Assembly: GCA_036566745.1 (NCBI GenBank)
Contig: DATCVR010000253.1
Location: 1 to 6,070 of the forward strand
Reading direction: 5' to 3'
Length of the DNA stretch: 6,070 bases
DNA from: DATCVR01 sp036566745
GTDB lineage: Bacteria; Actinomycetota; Actinomycetes; Jiangellales; Jiangellaceae
Below are positions 1-5,919 of this stretch, piece after piece. Both the position numbers and the translations under genes were made by a program. Each line of letters begins with the position of its first letter. The first letter of the stretch is position 1. A model generated the notes under the pieces. The model made no database searches and was not told where the DNA came from. It saw only the letters and a list, made by a program, of their open reading frames with translations.

Positions 1-234
1 GCGGCCAAGCTCGACGACGCCGACGACAGCGAGCACGTGGTCGACGCGGAGAAGGTCGCCGAGCTGCTCGGGGTCACGCTGCGCACGGCCCGGCGGATGC
101 TGCACTCCCTCGTGGACGAGGGGCTCGCCTGGCCCATGCCCCCGGCCCGCTCCAGCAAGGTCGGCCGCCCACCGCGCCCCTACCAGCTCCTCATCGAGAA
201 GCTGCCGAATGATCGAGTTAAGGAACAGCTCTAA
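1..234 (+). CDS. Winged-helix DNA-binding protein, C-terminal fragment (5' end outside window)
   Basis: The reading frame is open from base 1 and stops at TAA 232-234, so only the last 77 residues are present. Visible residues 13-35 (VVDAEKVAELLGVTLRTARR and on) read as a helix-turn-helix: a helix with AEKVAELLG, a turn, then the recognition helix TLRTARRMLHSLVDEGL. A wing follows, with the basic GRPPRPYQL segment near residue 60. This helix plus GRP-x-x-x-Y-x-L wing pattern occurs at the C-terminus of several bacterial regulators, including CitB/DcuR-type response regulators. The N-terminal domain is missing, so the family and effector cannot be named. It lies 87 bp upstream of the deacetylase-like gene on the same strand and could be the regulator of the locus or simply its neighbour. 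The wHTH call is fairly safe; a regulatory role for this cluster is inference. Confidence 0.7.
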   Translation, partial: AAKLDDADDSEHVVDAEKVAELLGVTLRTARRMLHSLVDEGLAWPMPPARSSKVGRPPRPYQLLIEKLPNDRVKEQL

Positions 235-321
235 TACCTATTTGAGGCCTTGCCAATATAGGCGGAGATGCGGCAAGCTCGACACCTCACGCATCCGCCG
301 AGGCCGTGAAGGAGCCCGTCC
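235..321 (+). promoter_or_regulatory. Intergenic leader upstream of the deacetylase-like gene, with ribosome binding site
   Basis: The first third (about 230-262) is clearly poorer in GC than the surrounding genes. It contains a short inverted repeat, CCTAT at 237-241 and ATAGG at 258-262. No convincing -35/-10 pair with normal spacing was found, so a promoter is possible but not shown. The end of the region carries a good Shine-Dalgarno site, GAAGGAG at 308-314, seven bases before the GTG at 322. This site decides the start of the next gene. Confidence 0.45.
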
Positions 322-2106
322 GTGCCCGCAGGCCAGACCGTCGCGGTGGTCGTCGACGACGAGGCGACCGCCTCCGCACACGCCGCCTCCGACCATGCAT
401 GGTGGGTGTACGCCACCGAGGTCCTCGACCACCTCCGGCTCCCGTACCACCAGGTGAGCACGGTCGACCCCGAGCTGCTAGACAGCGACCTCCGGGTGCT
501 CGTCTTCACCCATCCACCCGTCCTCGACCCACCCACCCAGGGCGCACTCGAGCGCTGGGCCCGGCGCGGTGGCGCGATCCTCGCGATCGGCGGGCCGGGT
601 GACCTCGCCGGACTGCTCGGCACCGACGCCGGCGCCCCGGTCGACCACGCCCATGTCCGTGTGCTCGACGCCGAGCTGTGGACCAGCGTCCCCGACGTCG
701 CGCTCCACGCGGTGGGCGGCGTCCGGCTGCGCGCCGGCGCCGATGCGGACGTGCCGGCCAGGTGGGACGACGGCTCGCCCGCCCTCACGGTGCGGCGCCT
801 CGGCGCTGGCGTGGGCCTGACCTGCGGCGTCGACCTCTGGCAGAGCATCGTGCGGATCCAGCAGGGCTATCCCGTGCTGGCCGACGGCACCCCCGCCTCC
901 GACGGCACCGCACCCATCGACGACGACCTCCTCAAGTGCGACGACGGGCTGGCGCTGAGCTTCGAGGACGACCGCGAACTGCCGCCCGGACAGCCTCCGG
1001 TGCCCCAGCCGTTCGAGCACGTCCACCCGCCCGTGGCGGCGGCGCCGATGTTCCACCGGCCCCATGCCGACCTCTGGCGCTCGCTGTTTTTGCAGAGCCT
1101 GTGGTGGGCGGCCGAGCAGGTCGGCGCAGCATTGCCGTGGCTGTACTACTGGCCCTCCGGCGTGCCCGCGGTCGCACACATGTCCCACGACTCCGACGAC
1201 AACGTCGAGGAACACGGCCGCACCGCCCTCGAGGTCTTCGCCGAGGCCGACGTGCGGGTGACGTGGTGCCAGGCCTTCCCCGGCGGCTACTCGCCCGAGA
1301 CCTACGCCGCCATCAGCGCGGCCGGCCACGAGCAGGCGCTGCACTACAACGCCATGCACGACGCCGACATCGCCACCTGGGGCTGGCCGCAGCTGCGCGC
1401 CCAGTACGCGTGGGCCCAGGCCGTCACGGGCACCGAGCGCATCGTGTCCAACAAGAACCACTACACCCGCTGGGAGGGCTGGACCGAGTTCTACGAGTGG
1501 TGCGAACGACTGGGCATCGAGATCGACCAGTCGAGGGGCCCGAGCAAGCAGGGCGGCGTGGGGTTCCCGTTCGGCACCGCTCACGTGTCGTTCCCGATCG
1601 CCGACGTGGCCGAGGGCAATCGCTTCCACGACGTCCTCATCCTGCCCCTGCACACGCAGGACCTCGCCCTGGCGGCCCACGAGAGCGTCCGCGACGTGAT
1701 CATCGACAACGCTGTCGCCCAGCACGGCGTCGCCCACTTCCTCTTCCACGGTCCCCACCTCCACCTGCGCCCGGCGACCCGCAAGGCGTGCCTGGTCCTG
1801 GCCGAGGAGGTCCGCCGACGGGGCATGGCGTGGTGGACCAGCGCCGAGATCAACGACTGGGAACGATCTCGCCGCGAGGTCCGGCTGACGCTCACCCCGA
1901 GCCCGGGCGGTTGGGTGGTCCACTCCGAGGCCACGGCCGCCGTCGAGGACGCCGCCGTGCTGGTCCTGCTGCCGGGCCTCGACGCGCTACCCCGGATCGT
2001 CTCGGGCGAGGGGTCGGTCGGGCTGGTGCGCCGGCACGGACGCGACTTCGTCGAGCTCACGGTGGACGTCCCCGCGGGAACCGCCTCCTGGACTCTGGCG
2101 CGCTAG
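322..2106 (+). CDS. Two-domain protein: glutamine-amidotransferase-like fold plus polysaccharide-deacetylase-like (CE4/NodB-like) domain
   Basis: 594 residues, GTG start set by GAAGGAG seven bases upstream; no signal peptide or membrane segment, so probably cytoplasmic. Residues ~1-190 look like a class-I-glutamine-amidotransferase-like (ThuA/DUF4350-type) Rossmann fold: strand LRVLVFTHP, helix ALERWARRGG (75-84), strand AILAIGGPG (85-93). No obvious nucleophile-elbow cysteine is present, so this domain is probably non-catalytic. Residues ~275-510 resemble a CE4 deacetylase: strand and acidic motif AHMSHDSDDN (285-294), GHEQALHYNAMH (335-346) in place of the usual H-S/T-x-x-H, and a late histidine-rich strand HFLFHGPHLH (472-481). 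D290/D292, H341/H346 and H476/H479 are candidate metal or catalytic residues. Residues ~515-594 look like a small beta domain. A linker at ~174-215 (QSIVRIQQGYP, then SDGTAPIDDDLL) is unassigned. Likely removes acetyl or similar groups from a carbohydrate; the substrate is unknown. Hydrolase fold likely, exact activity unsure. Confidence 0.72.
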   Translation: MPAGQTVAVVVDDEATASAHAASDHAWWVYATEVLDHLRLPYHQVSTVDPELLDSDLRVLVFTHPPVLDPPTQGALERWARRGGAILAIGGPGDLAGLLGTDAGAPVDHAHVRVLDAELWTSVPDVALHAVGGVRLRAGADADVPARWDDGSPALTVRRLGAGVGLTCGVDLWQSIVRIQQGYPVLADGTPASDGTAPIDDDLLKCDDGLALSFEDDRELPPGQPPVPQPFEHVHPPVAAAPMFHRPHADLWRSLFLQSLWWAAEQVGAALPWLYYWPSGVPAVAHMSHDSDDNVEEHGRTALEVFAEADVRVTWCQAFPGGYSPETYAAISAAGHEQALHYNAMHDADIATWGWPQLRAQYAWAQAVTGTERIVSNKNHYTRWEGWTEFYEWCERLGIEIDQSRGPSKQGGVGFPFGTAHVSFPIADVAEGNRFHDVLILPLHTQDLALAAHESVRDVIIDNAVAQHGVAHFLFHGPHLHLRPATRKACLVLAEEVRRRGMAWWTSAEINDWERSRREVRLTLTPSPGGWVVHSEATAAVEDAAVLVLLPGLDALPRIVSGEGSVGLVRRHGRDFVELTVDVPAGTASWTLAR

Positions 2107-2137
2107 CCACAGAGCGGCAGCCTCAGCCCGCCGTGGT

Positions 2138-2177
2138 GGGTGAGTCTGGGGTCCCCCTGGCGACACCAGATCCACCC
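2138..2177. terminator. Possible bidirectional terminator hairpin between convergent genes
   Basis: The arms at 2138-2149 and 2166-2177 can form a 12-position stem with one A-C mismatch and one G-U pair on the plus-strand RNA; the loop is 16 nt. It sits in the 100-bp gap where the deacetylase-like gene (stop at 2104-2106) meets the oppositely oriented aminotransferase gene (stop at 2207-2209). No U-tract follows on either strand, which is not unusual for high-GC actinobacterial terminators but weakens the call. Position is the main support. Confidence 0.35.
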
Positions 2178-2206
2178 GTCAGCTGCATTGCCCCACACGG
2201 CGATCT

Positions 2207-3472
2207 TCACAGCCCCACGGTCAGAGCCGCGTGGACCTTGCGCAGGGCCACGACGATGTCGGCGACATCGTCGTGGGTGTACCGCTCGTTCCAGTTCAGG
2301 ACCAGCATGCGCGAGCCGATCAGCGCCTCGGTCTCGGGGCACAGGCCACGCTCGTAGCGCGGCGCCTGGTCCGCCGGCGGCGCGCTGAGCGGGAACCCCG
2401 ATCGGCCGTAGGTGCGCCGCTCGCTGAACACCGGGGTGAGGTACAGCGGGCGCTGGAGGTAGCCCGGGACGGCCGGGATGCCCTCGGCCACGAGCGCCTC
2501 CGAGTACCGGACGGCATCGCCCCCGGCCAGCGACGCGTCCACGAACACCGGGTACAGCCAGAAGGCGGCGCCCTCGGTGCGTCCAGCGGCCAGGCCCGGC
2601 AGCTCGCCGATCGCCGCGGTGAGCGCCTCGGCAGCCTTGCGGCGCGCATCGACCACGCCCGCGAGCTTCGCCAGCTGAGCCCGAGCCACGGCGGCCTGGA
2701 GCTCGGTCATCCGGTAGTTCAGGCCGAGGAACAGGTGGGTCCGCTCGTCGGTGTCCCGAGGCCAGGCCTTGTCGGCGAACAGCCGCGCCCGCCTGGCGAG
2801 GGCCGGGTCGTCGGTGATGGTGAGGCCGCCGTCGCCCGCGGTGATGTGCTTGGTCTGCTGGAGGCTGAAGCAGCCGAGGTGCCCCACGGTCCCGGCCAGC
2901 GCGTCGTCGGGCTCGCACCGCGTCAGGTAGGCCTGCGCGCAGTCCTCGATCAGCACGATGCCGTGCTCGTCGGTGATCGCCCGCAGCTCGGCCACCGGCG
3001 CGGGCTGGCCGAACAGGTGCACCACGATGATCGCCCTGGTGCGCGCGGTGATCAGCTCGCGGACGGCCGCCGGATCGAGGTTGCCCGTGTGCGGATCGAC
3101 GTCGGCGAACACCGGCACGGCGTTCTGGGCGAGGATCGGCAGGACGGTCCCGGCGTCGGACAGGCCGGTGGTGATGATCTCGTCGCCGGGCTCCGGGTCG
3201 ACGGCCGCCACAGCCAGGTGCAGCGCGGAGGTCCCGGAGCTCGACGCGACCGCGTGGGCGACCCCGTAGTACCGGGCGAACTCCGCCTCCAAGGTCCGCG
3301 TCTCGGTGCCGACGGTGCTGTTGAGCAGACCGCTGCGGATGACTCGCTCGGCGGCGGCGACCTCCTCGTCGCCGAGGGTCCGGCCAGCCGGCGAGTACAC
3401 GTCGGGGAACGGCGTCGTACGGACCGGCGATCCACCGTGCAGGGCCAGCGCCGGCACAGGCTCGTGGGGCAT
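2207..3472 (-). CDS. DegT/DnrJ/EryC1/StrS family PLP-dependent aminotransferase
   Basis: 421 residues from ATG at 3472; GGGAGG ends five bases before it, so this start is preferred over in-frame upstream codons (the frame is open to about 3550). Fold type I aminotransferase of the family that transfers an amino group, usually from glutamate or glutamine, to a keto-sugar or keto-cyclitol. Visible: the N-terminal ALHGGSPVR segment (10-18), LLNSTVG (49-55), the phosphate-binding SSGTSAL (78-84), IEDCAQA with D177 that should bind the PLP ring nitrogen, FSLQQTKHITAGDGG with K208 as the Schiff-base lysine, and GLNYRMTELQAAV (250-262). The QQTKxxTxGDGG form is closer to the scyllo-inosose/deoxy-inosose aminotransferase branch than to ArnB-type enzymes, but I cannot assign a substrate. 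It is transcribed away from the SDR and DapA-like genes and shares their intergenic region. Length is normal for the family, allowing for a ~20-residue N-terminal extension. Family call very sure. Confidence 0.95.
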   Translation of the reverse strand: MPHEPVPALALHGGSPVRTTPFPDVYSPAGRTLGDEEVAAAERVIRSGLLNSTVGTETRTLEAEFARYYGVAHAVASSSGTSALHLAVAAVDPEPGDEIITTGLSDAGTVLPILAQNAVPVFADVDPHTGNLDPAAVRELITARTRAIIVVHLFGQPAPVAELRAITDEHGIVLIEDCAQAYLTRCEPDDALAGTVGHLGCFSLQQTKHITAGDGGLTITDDPALARRARLFADKAWPRDTDERTHLFLGLNYRMTELQAAVARAQLAKLAGVVDARRKAAEALTAAIGELPGLAAGRTEGAAFWLYPVFVDASLAGGDAVRYSEALVAEGIPAVPGYLQRPLYLTPVFSERRTYGRSGFPLSAPPADQAPRYERGLCPETEALIGSRMLVLNWNERYTHDDVADIVVALRKVHAALTVGL

Positions 3473-3533
3473 GTCGTCCTCCCGGATGTCCGGCACGGGG
3501 CGCCGATTGGCCGTAGCATATCGACCGCGCACG

Positions 3534-3553
3534 GTTTTCACACCTGCCAAAAC
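3534..3553. promoter_or_regulatory. Candidate operator: imperfect palindrome GTTTT-N10-AAAAC
   Basis: Perfect 5-bp arms, GTTTT at 3534-3538 and AAAAC at 3549-3553, flank ten bases that match their own reverse complement only in part. The 20-bp size fits a dimeric helix-turn-helix repressor site, and it lies about 60-80 bp upstream of the aminotransferase start. It lacks the central CG typical of LacI-family operators. It could be chance. Confidence 0.25.
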
Positions 3554-3644
3554 TGCGATCAGGATGACCGAAATTCTCCGCCATCCGCAACTCTAGGGTG
3601 GGTTTTCGGACATCCATCCCTCCTATTAAGTACAGCGCATAATC

Positions 3645-3673
3645 TTGACTTCGAGCCTGTCCCAAATCAGACT
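3645..3673 (+). promoter_or_regulatory. Candidate sigma-70-type promoter for the SDR/DapA-like operon
   Basis: TTGACT at 3645-3650 matches five of six bases of the -35 consensus. Seventeen bases later, CAGACT at 3668-3673 is a weak -10 that keeps the A at position 2 and T at position 6. This would give an untranslated leader of roughly 60 bases before the GTG at 3743. The alternative CATAAT at 3638-3643 is a better -10 but has no good -35 at normal spacing. Confidence 0.3.
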
Positions 3674-3742
3674 GGGGATCGGCCCGTCGCCGGCCGTGGT
3701 CGCGGCGGGTCGTGGCTTGTCGTGATGGCGGAAGGGAGCGCG

Positions 3743-4759
3743 GTGCGAACCGTCGAGGAGCTCGAAGAACGGCTGTCCCGGCCCAGGCCGGCGCTGGTCG
3801 ACGACCTGCGCCGGCTCGAAGGCGACATCGTCGTCCTCGGGGCCGCCGGCAAGCTCGGCCCCAGCCTGGTCCGGCTGGCCACCCGCGGGGTCGCCGAGGC
3901 TGGCACCGGGGCCCGGGTGATCGCGGTGTCGCGGTTCTCGACGCCCGGCTCGGCCGACGCGCTGCGCGAGGCCGGCGCCGAGGTGGTGGTCGCCGACGTG
4001 TCCGACGACGACGCCCTGGCCGGGCTCCCGGACGCCGCGAACGTGGTGTTCCTCGTCGGCGCGAAGTTCGGCAGTTCCGGCAACACCGCCGCCACCTGGG
4101 CCACCAACACCTACCTCCCCGGCCGGGTCGCCGAGCGCTACGCCGGATCGCGGATCGTCGCGCTGTCCACGGGCAACGTCTACCCCCTCGTCCCGACCGG
4201 CAGCGGCGGAAGCACCGAGGACGACGCCGTGGGACCCGTCGGCGAGTACGCGATGTCCTGCCTGGGGCGCGAGCGAGTCCTCACCAGCTTCGCCCAGCGC
4301 AACGGCACCCCGACCGCCCTGATCCGGCTGAACTACGCCGTCGAGATGCGCTACGGCGTGCTGGTCGACATCGTGCGCGCGGTGCACGCCGGCGAGCCCG
4401 TGGACGTCACCACCGGGTACGCCAACGTCGTGTGGCAGGGGTACGCCAACGAGGTCGTCCTGCGCAGCCTCCTGCACGCCGACGTCCCGCCCTTCGTCCT
4501 CAACCTCACCGGGCCCGAGACCGTGTCGGTGCGCTCGGTGGCCCGCCAGGCCGCCCGCCTGCTGGGTCGTGAGGCCACCTTCACCGGCGAGGAGGCGCCC
4601 ACTGCGCTGCTCGCCGACGCCGGGCGCTGCCACGGACTGTTCGGCTACCCGGAGCTCACGCTCGCCGAGCTGCTCGAGGCGACCGTGCGATGGATCGAGA
4701 CCGCGCAGCCCTTGCTCGGCAAGCCGACGAAGTTCCAGGTCCGCGACGGGAAGTTCTGA
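3743..4759 (+). CDS. NAD(P)-dependent epimerase/dehydratase-like protein (extended SDR), atypical active site
   Basis: 338 residues from GTG 3743, chosen because GAAGGGAG (3731-3738) lies just before it. An in-frame ATG at 3725 has no good Shine-Dalgarno and would add six residues. After a helical start (RTVEELEERL) comes the Rossmann strand DIVVLGAAGKLGPSL with the dinucleotide loop G33-A-A-G36-K-L-G39. The second strand ends IAVSRF (S63-R64), lacking the acidic residue of NAD-specific enzymes, which hints at NADP. The serine strand is VALSTGNVYPL (S142/T143). The catalytic tyrosine appears as GEYAMSCLGRE (Y169), but the lysine four residues on is cysteine (C173), so the canonical YxxxK is broken. 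The C-terminal part (FVLNLTGPETVSVRSVARQ) resembles the substrate domain of sugar-nucleotide epimerases. Likely an oxidoreductase, epimerase or dehydratase on a sugar or sugar acid; the reaction is unknown. Its stop overlaps the next start by one base (TGATG), so the two are probably translationally coupled. Confidence 0.88.
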   Translation: MRTVEELEERLSRPRPALVDDLRRLEGDIVVLGAAGKLGPSLVRLATRGVAEAGTGARVIAVSRFSTPGSADALREAGAEVVVADVSDDDALAGLPDAANVVFLVGAKFGSSGNTAATWATNTYLPGRVAERYAGSRIVALSTGNVYPLVPTGSGGSTEDDAVGPVGEYAMSCLGRERVLTSFAQRNGTPTALIRLNYAVEMRYGVLVDIVRAVHAGEPVDVTTGYANVVWQGYANEVVLRSLLHADVPPFVLNLTGPETVSVRSVARQAARLLGREATFTGEEAPTALLADAGRCHGLFGYPELTLAELLEATVRWIETAQPLLGKPTKFQVRDGKF

Positions 4760-5823
4760 TGACCGACATGCCCACGCTCGACGTCACGCCCGCCCGAGCG
4801 CCCGACGCGGTGCAGGCTTTCCGTGACGGCACCGTCATCCCGGCGCACCCACTGGCCCTCGACGCCGCTCGCCGCCTGGACGAGACCCGTCAGCGCGCCC
4901 TGACCCGCTACTACCTCGAAGCCGGCGCCGGCGGGCTGGCCGTGGCCGTGCACACCACCCAGTTCGCCATCCACGAGCCGGCCCGCGGCCTGCTCGCGCC
5001 CGTCCTCGAACTCGCCGCCGAGACCGCCGGCGAGTACTCCAACCGCGCTCCGGTCCTCGTCGCCGGCGCCTGCGGGCCCACCGATCAGGCCGTGGCCGAG
5101 GCCGAGCTCGCGGCCTCGCTGGGCTACCACCTCGTGCTGCTGGCACCCTACGGAGCCGGCGAGCTGTCCGAGGCACAGCTCATCGAGCGCACCCGGGCGG
5201 TGGGCGCGGTCCTGCCGGTCGTGGGCTTCTACCTCCAGCCGGCGGTGGGCGGGCGCCAGCTCTCGCGGGCGTTCTGGCGCGAGCTGGCCGACGTCGAGTC
5301 GGTCGTGGGCATCAAGGTCGCCCCGTTCGACCGGTACGCCACGCTCGACGTCGTCCACGGCCTCGCGGCAGCGGGGCGCGGCGAGGACGTCGTGCTCTAC
5401 ACCGGCAACGACGACCACATCGTGGGCGACCTCGTCACCCGCTTCCCCACCGGCGCCCAGTTCGCCGGCGGCCTGCTGGGCCAGTGGGCGGTGTGGGTGC
5501 GCGGCGCGGTCGACATGCTCATCCTCGCCCGCCGCGCCAAGAACGGCGACGACGACGCCCTGCGCCGGATGGTCGACCTCGACGTCGCCCTGACCGACGC
5601 CAACGCCGCCATCTTCGACGCGGCCAACGGCTTCCACGGCTGCGTCCCGGGTATCCACGAGGTGCTCCGCCGCCAGGGGTTGCTCGACGGTATCTGGTGC
5701 CTCGACGAGAACGAGGGCCTCGGCCCCGGCCAGCTCGCCGAGATCGACCGGATCTGGGCGGCCTACCCGCACCTCCGCGACGACGACTTCGTCGCCGAGC
5801 ACCTCGACCGCTGGCTCGCCTGA
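4759..5823 (+). CDS. Dihydrodipicolinate synthase family (DapA-like) class I aldolase/dehydratase
   Basis: 354 residues from ATG 4759, which overlaps the preceding stop (TGATG). GGGA at 4748-4751 is a modest ribosome site, and coupling probably helps. A TIM-barrel Schiff-base lyase of the DHDPS/KDG-aldolase/N-acetylneuraminate-lyase superfamily. Visible: AGAGGLAVAVHTTQF with T66-T67 (the GTTGE-type motif), GFYLQP with Y158, and VVGIKVAPFD with K186 as the Schiff-base lysine. Y158 and K186 are 28 apart, as are Y133 and K161 in E. coli DapA. The residue five after the tyrosine, an arginine (R138) that binds the substrate carboxylate in E. coli DapA, is valine here (V163). Lysine biosynthesis is therefore unlikely, and a sugar-derived 2-keto acid or related substrate is more probable. 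It is longer than DapA (about 290) because of an N-terminal extension and a C-terminal tail. It is the last gene of the operon, followed by a strong hairpin. Family sure, substrate unknown. Confidence 0.92.
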   Translation: MTDMPTLDVTPARAPDAVQAFRDGTVIPAHPLALDAARRLDETRQRALTRYYLEAGAGGLAVAVHTTQFAIHEPARGLLAPVLELAAETAGEYSNRAPVLVAGACGPTDQAVAEAELAASLGYHLVLLAPYGAGELSEAQLIERTRAVGAVLPVVGFYLQPAVGGRQLSRAFWRELADVESVVGIKVAPFDRYATLDVVHGLAAAGRGEDVVLYTGNDDHIVGDLVTRFPTGAQFAGGLLGQWAVWVRGAVDMLILARRAKNGDDDALRRMVDLDVALTDANAAIFDAANGFHGCVPGIHEVLRRQGLLDGIWCLDENEGLGPGQLAEIDRIWAAYPHLRDDDFVAEHLDRWLA

Positions 5824-5824
5824 G

Positions 5825-5918
5825 CCACCCCCTCTTCCGCCATCTTCTGGAGACTTTCGCACGCTTGAACAGGCGTTCAAGCGTGCGAAAGTCTCCAGAA
5901 GTCGCGCTGAGGGGGTGG
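5825..5918. repeat. Outer 10-bp inverted repeat enclosing the hairpin
   Basis: CCACCCCCTC at 5825-5834 and its exact reverse complement GAGGGGGTGG at 5909-5918 enclose the 27-bp hairpin with short unpaired spacers (9 and 7 bases). RNA from either strand could fold into a two-tier stem spanning almost the whole intergenic gap between the two convergent stop codons. Confidence 0.6.
5844..5901. terminator. Perfect 27-bp inverted repeat, probable bidirectional terminator
   Basis: The left arm 5844-5870 and right arm 5875-5901 are exact reverse complements, 27 bp each, separated by the four bases AGGC. The element begins 20 bp after the DapA-like stop and ends 18 bp before the stop of the convergent ABC permease gene. 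It can therefore act on transcripts from both sides. No U-tract flanks it. The length and perfection exceed an ordinary terminator, so it may also be a member of a dispersed palindromic repeat family. Confidence 0.7.
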
Positions 5919-5919
5919 G

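Larger units (their letters stand above)
3473..3742. promoter_or_regulatory. Divergent intergenic region between the aminotransferase and SDR genes
   Basis: 270 bp without a supported gene. The middle (about 3530-3675) is clearly richer in A+T than the coding sequence around it, as expected for a divergent promoter region. The left edge carries the aminotransferase ribosome binding site (complement of the bases at about 3478-3484). The right edge carries GAAGGGAG at 3731-3738, before the GTG at 3743. It also holds an imperfect palindrome at 3534-3553 and a 9-bp inverted repeat pair, GGATGTCCG at 3484-3492 and CGGACATCC at 3607-3615. Both transcription units are probably controlled from here. 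Confidence 0.6.

Noticed and set aside
232..262. TAATAC/TATAGG as a -10 box for the deacetylase gene
   Set aside because: No -35-like sequence lies at 16-18 bases upstream of either, so a promoter call is not supported.
478..1923. Long minus-strand open frame opposite the deacetylase-like gene
   Set aside because: No recognisable motif and biased composition; the plus-strand frame has a ribosome site and CE4-like motifs.
2148..2156. GGGGTCCCC palindrome as a terminator core
   Set aside because: The loop would be a single base, which cannot form; the larger 2138-2177 stem is the more realistic fold.
3473..3550. Upstream start at 3550 for the aminotransferase, adding 26 residues
   Set aside because: No good ribosome site there, while ATG 3472 follows GGGAGG at proper spacing and begins the usual family N-terminus.
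2103..3665. Long minus-strand frame over the aminotransferase gene
   Set aside because: Arg/Gly/Pro-rich shadow frame typical of high-GC DNA; the overlapping frame encodes an aminotransferase with all key motifs.
2231..3742. Continuous plus-strand open frame running into the SDR gene, which would make an 842-residue protein
   Set aside because: The stretch before 3743 is antisense to the well-supported aminotransferase gene, has low-complexity Arg/Gly/Asp-rich composition and no domain; the SDR has its own ribosome site and start.
4690..4758. Earlier in-frame ATG for the DapA-like protein at 4690
   Set aside because: It would lie 70 bases inside the SDR gene and add an Arg/Ala-rich leader with no family match; ATG 4759 gives the common TGATG overlap.
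4645..5880. Long minus-strand frame opposite the DapA-like gene
   Set aside because: Composition is that of an antisense shadow, and the DapA-like frame has a complete active site.
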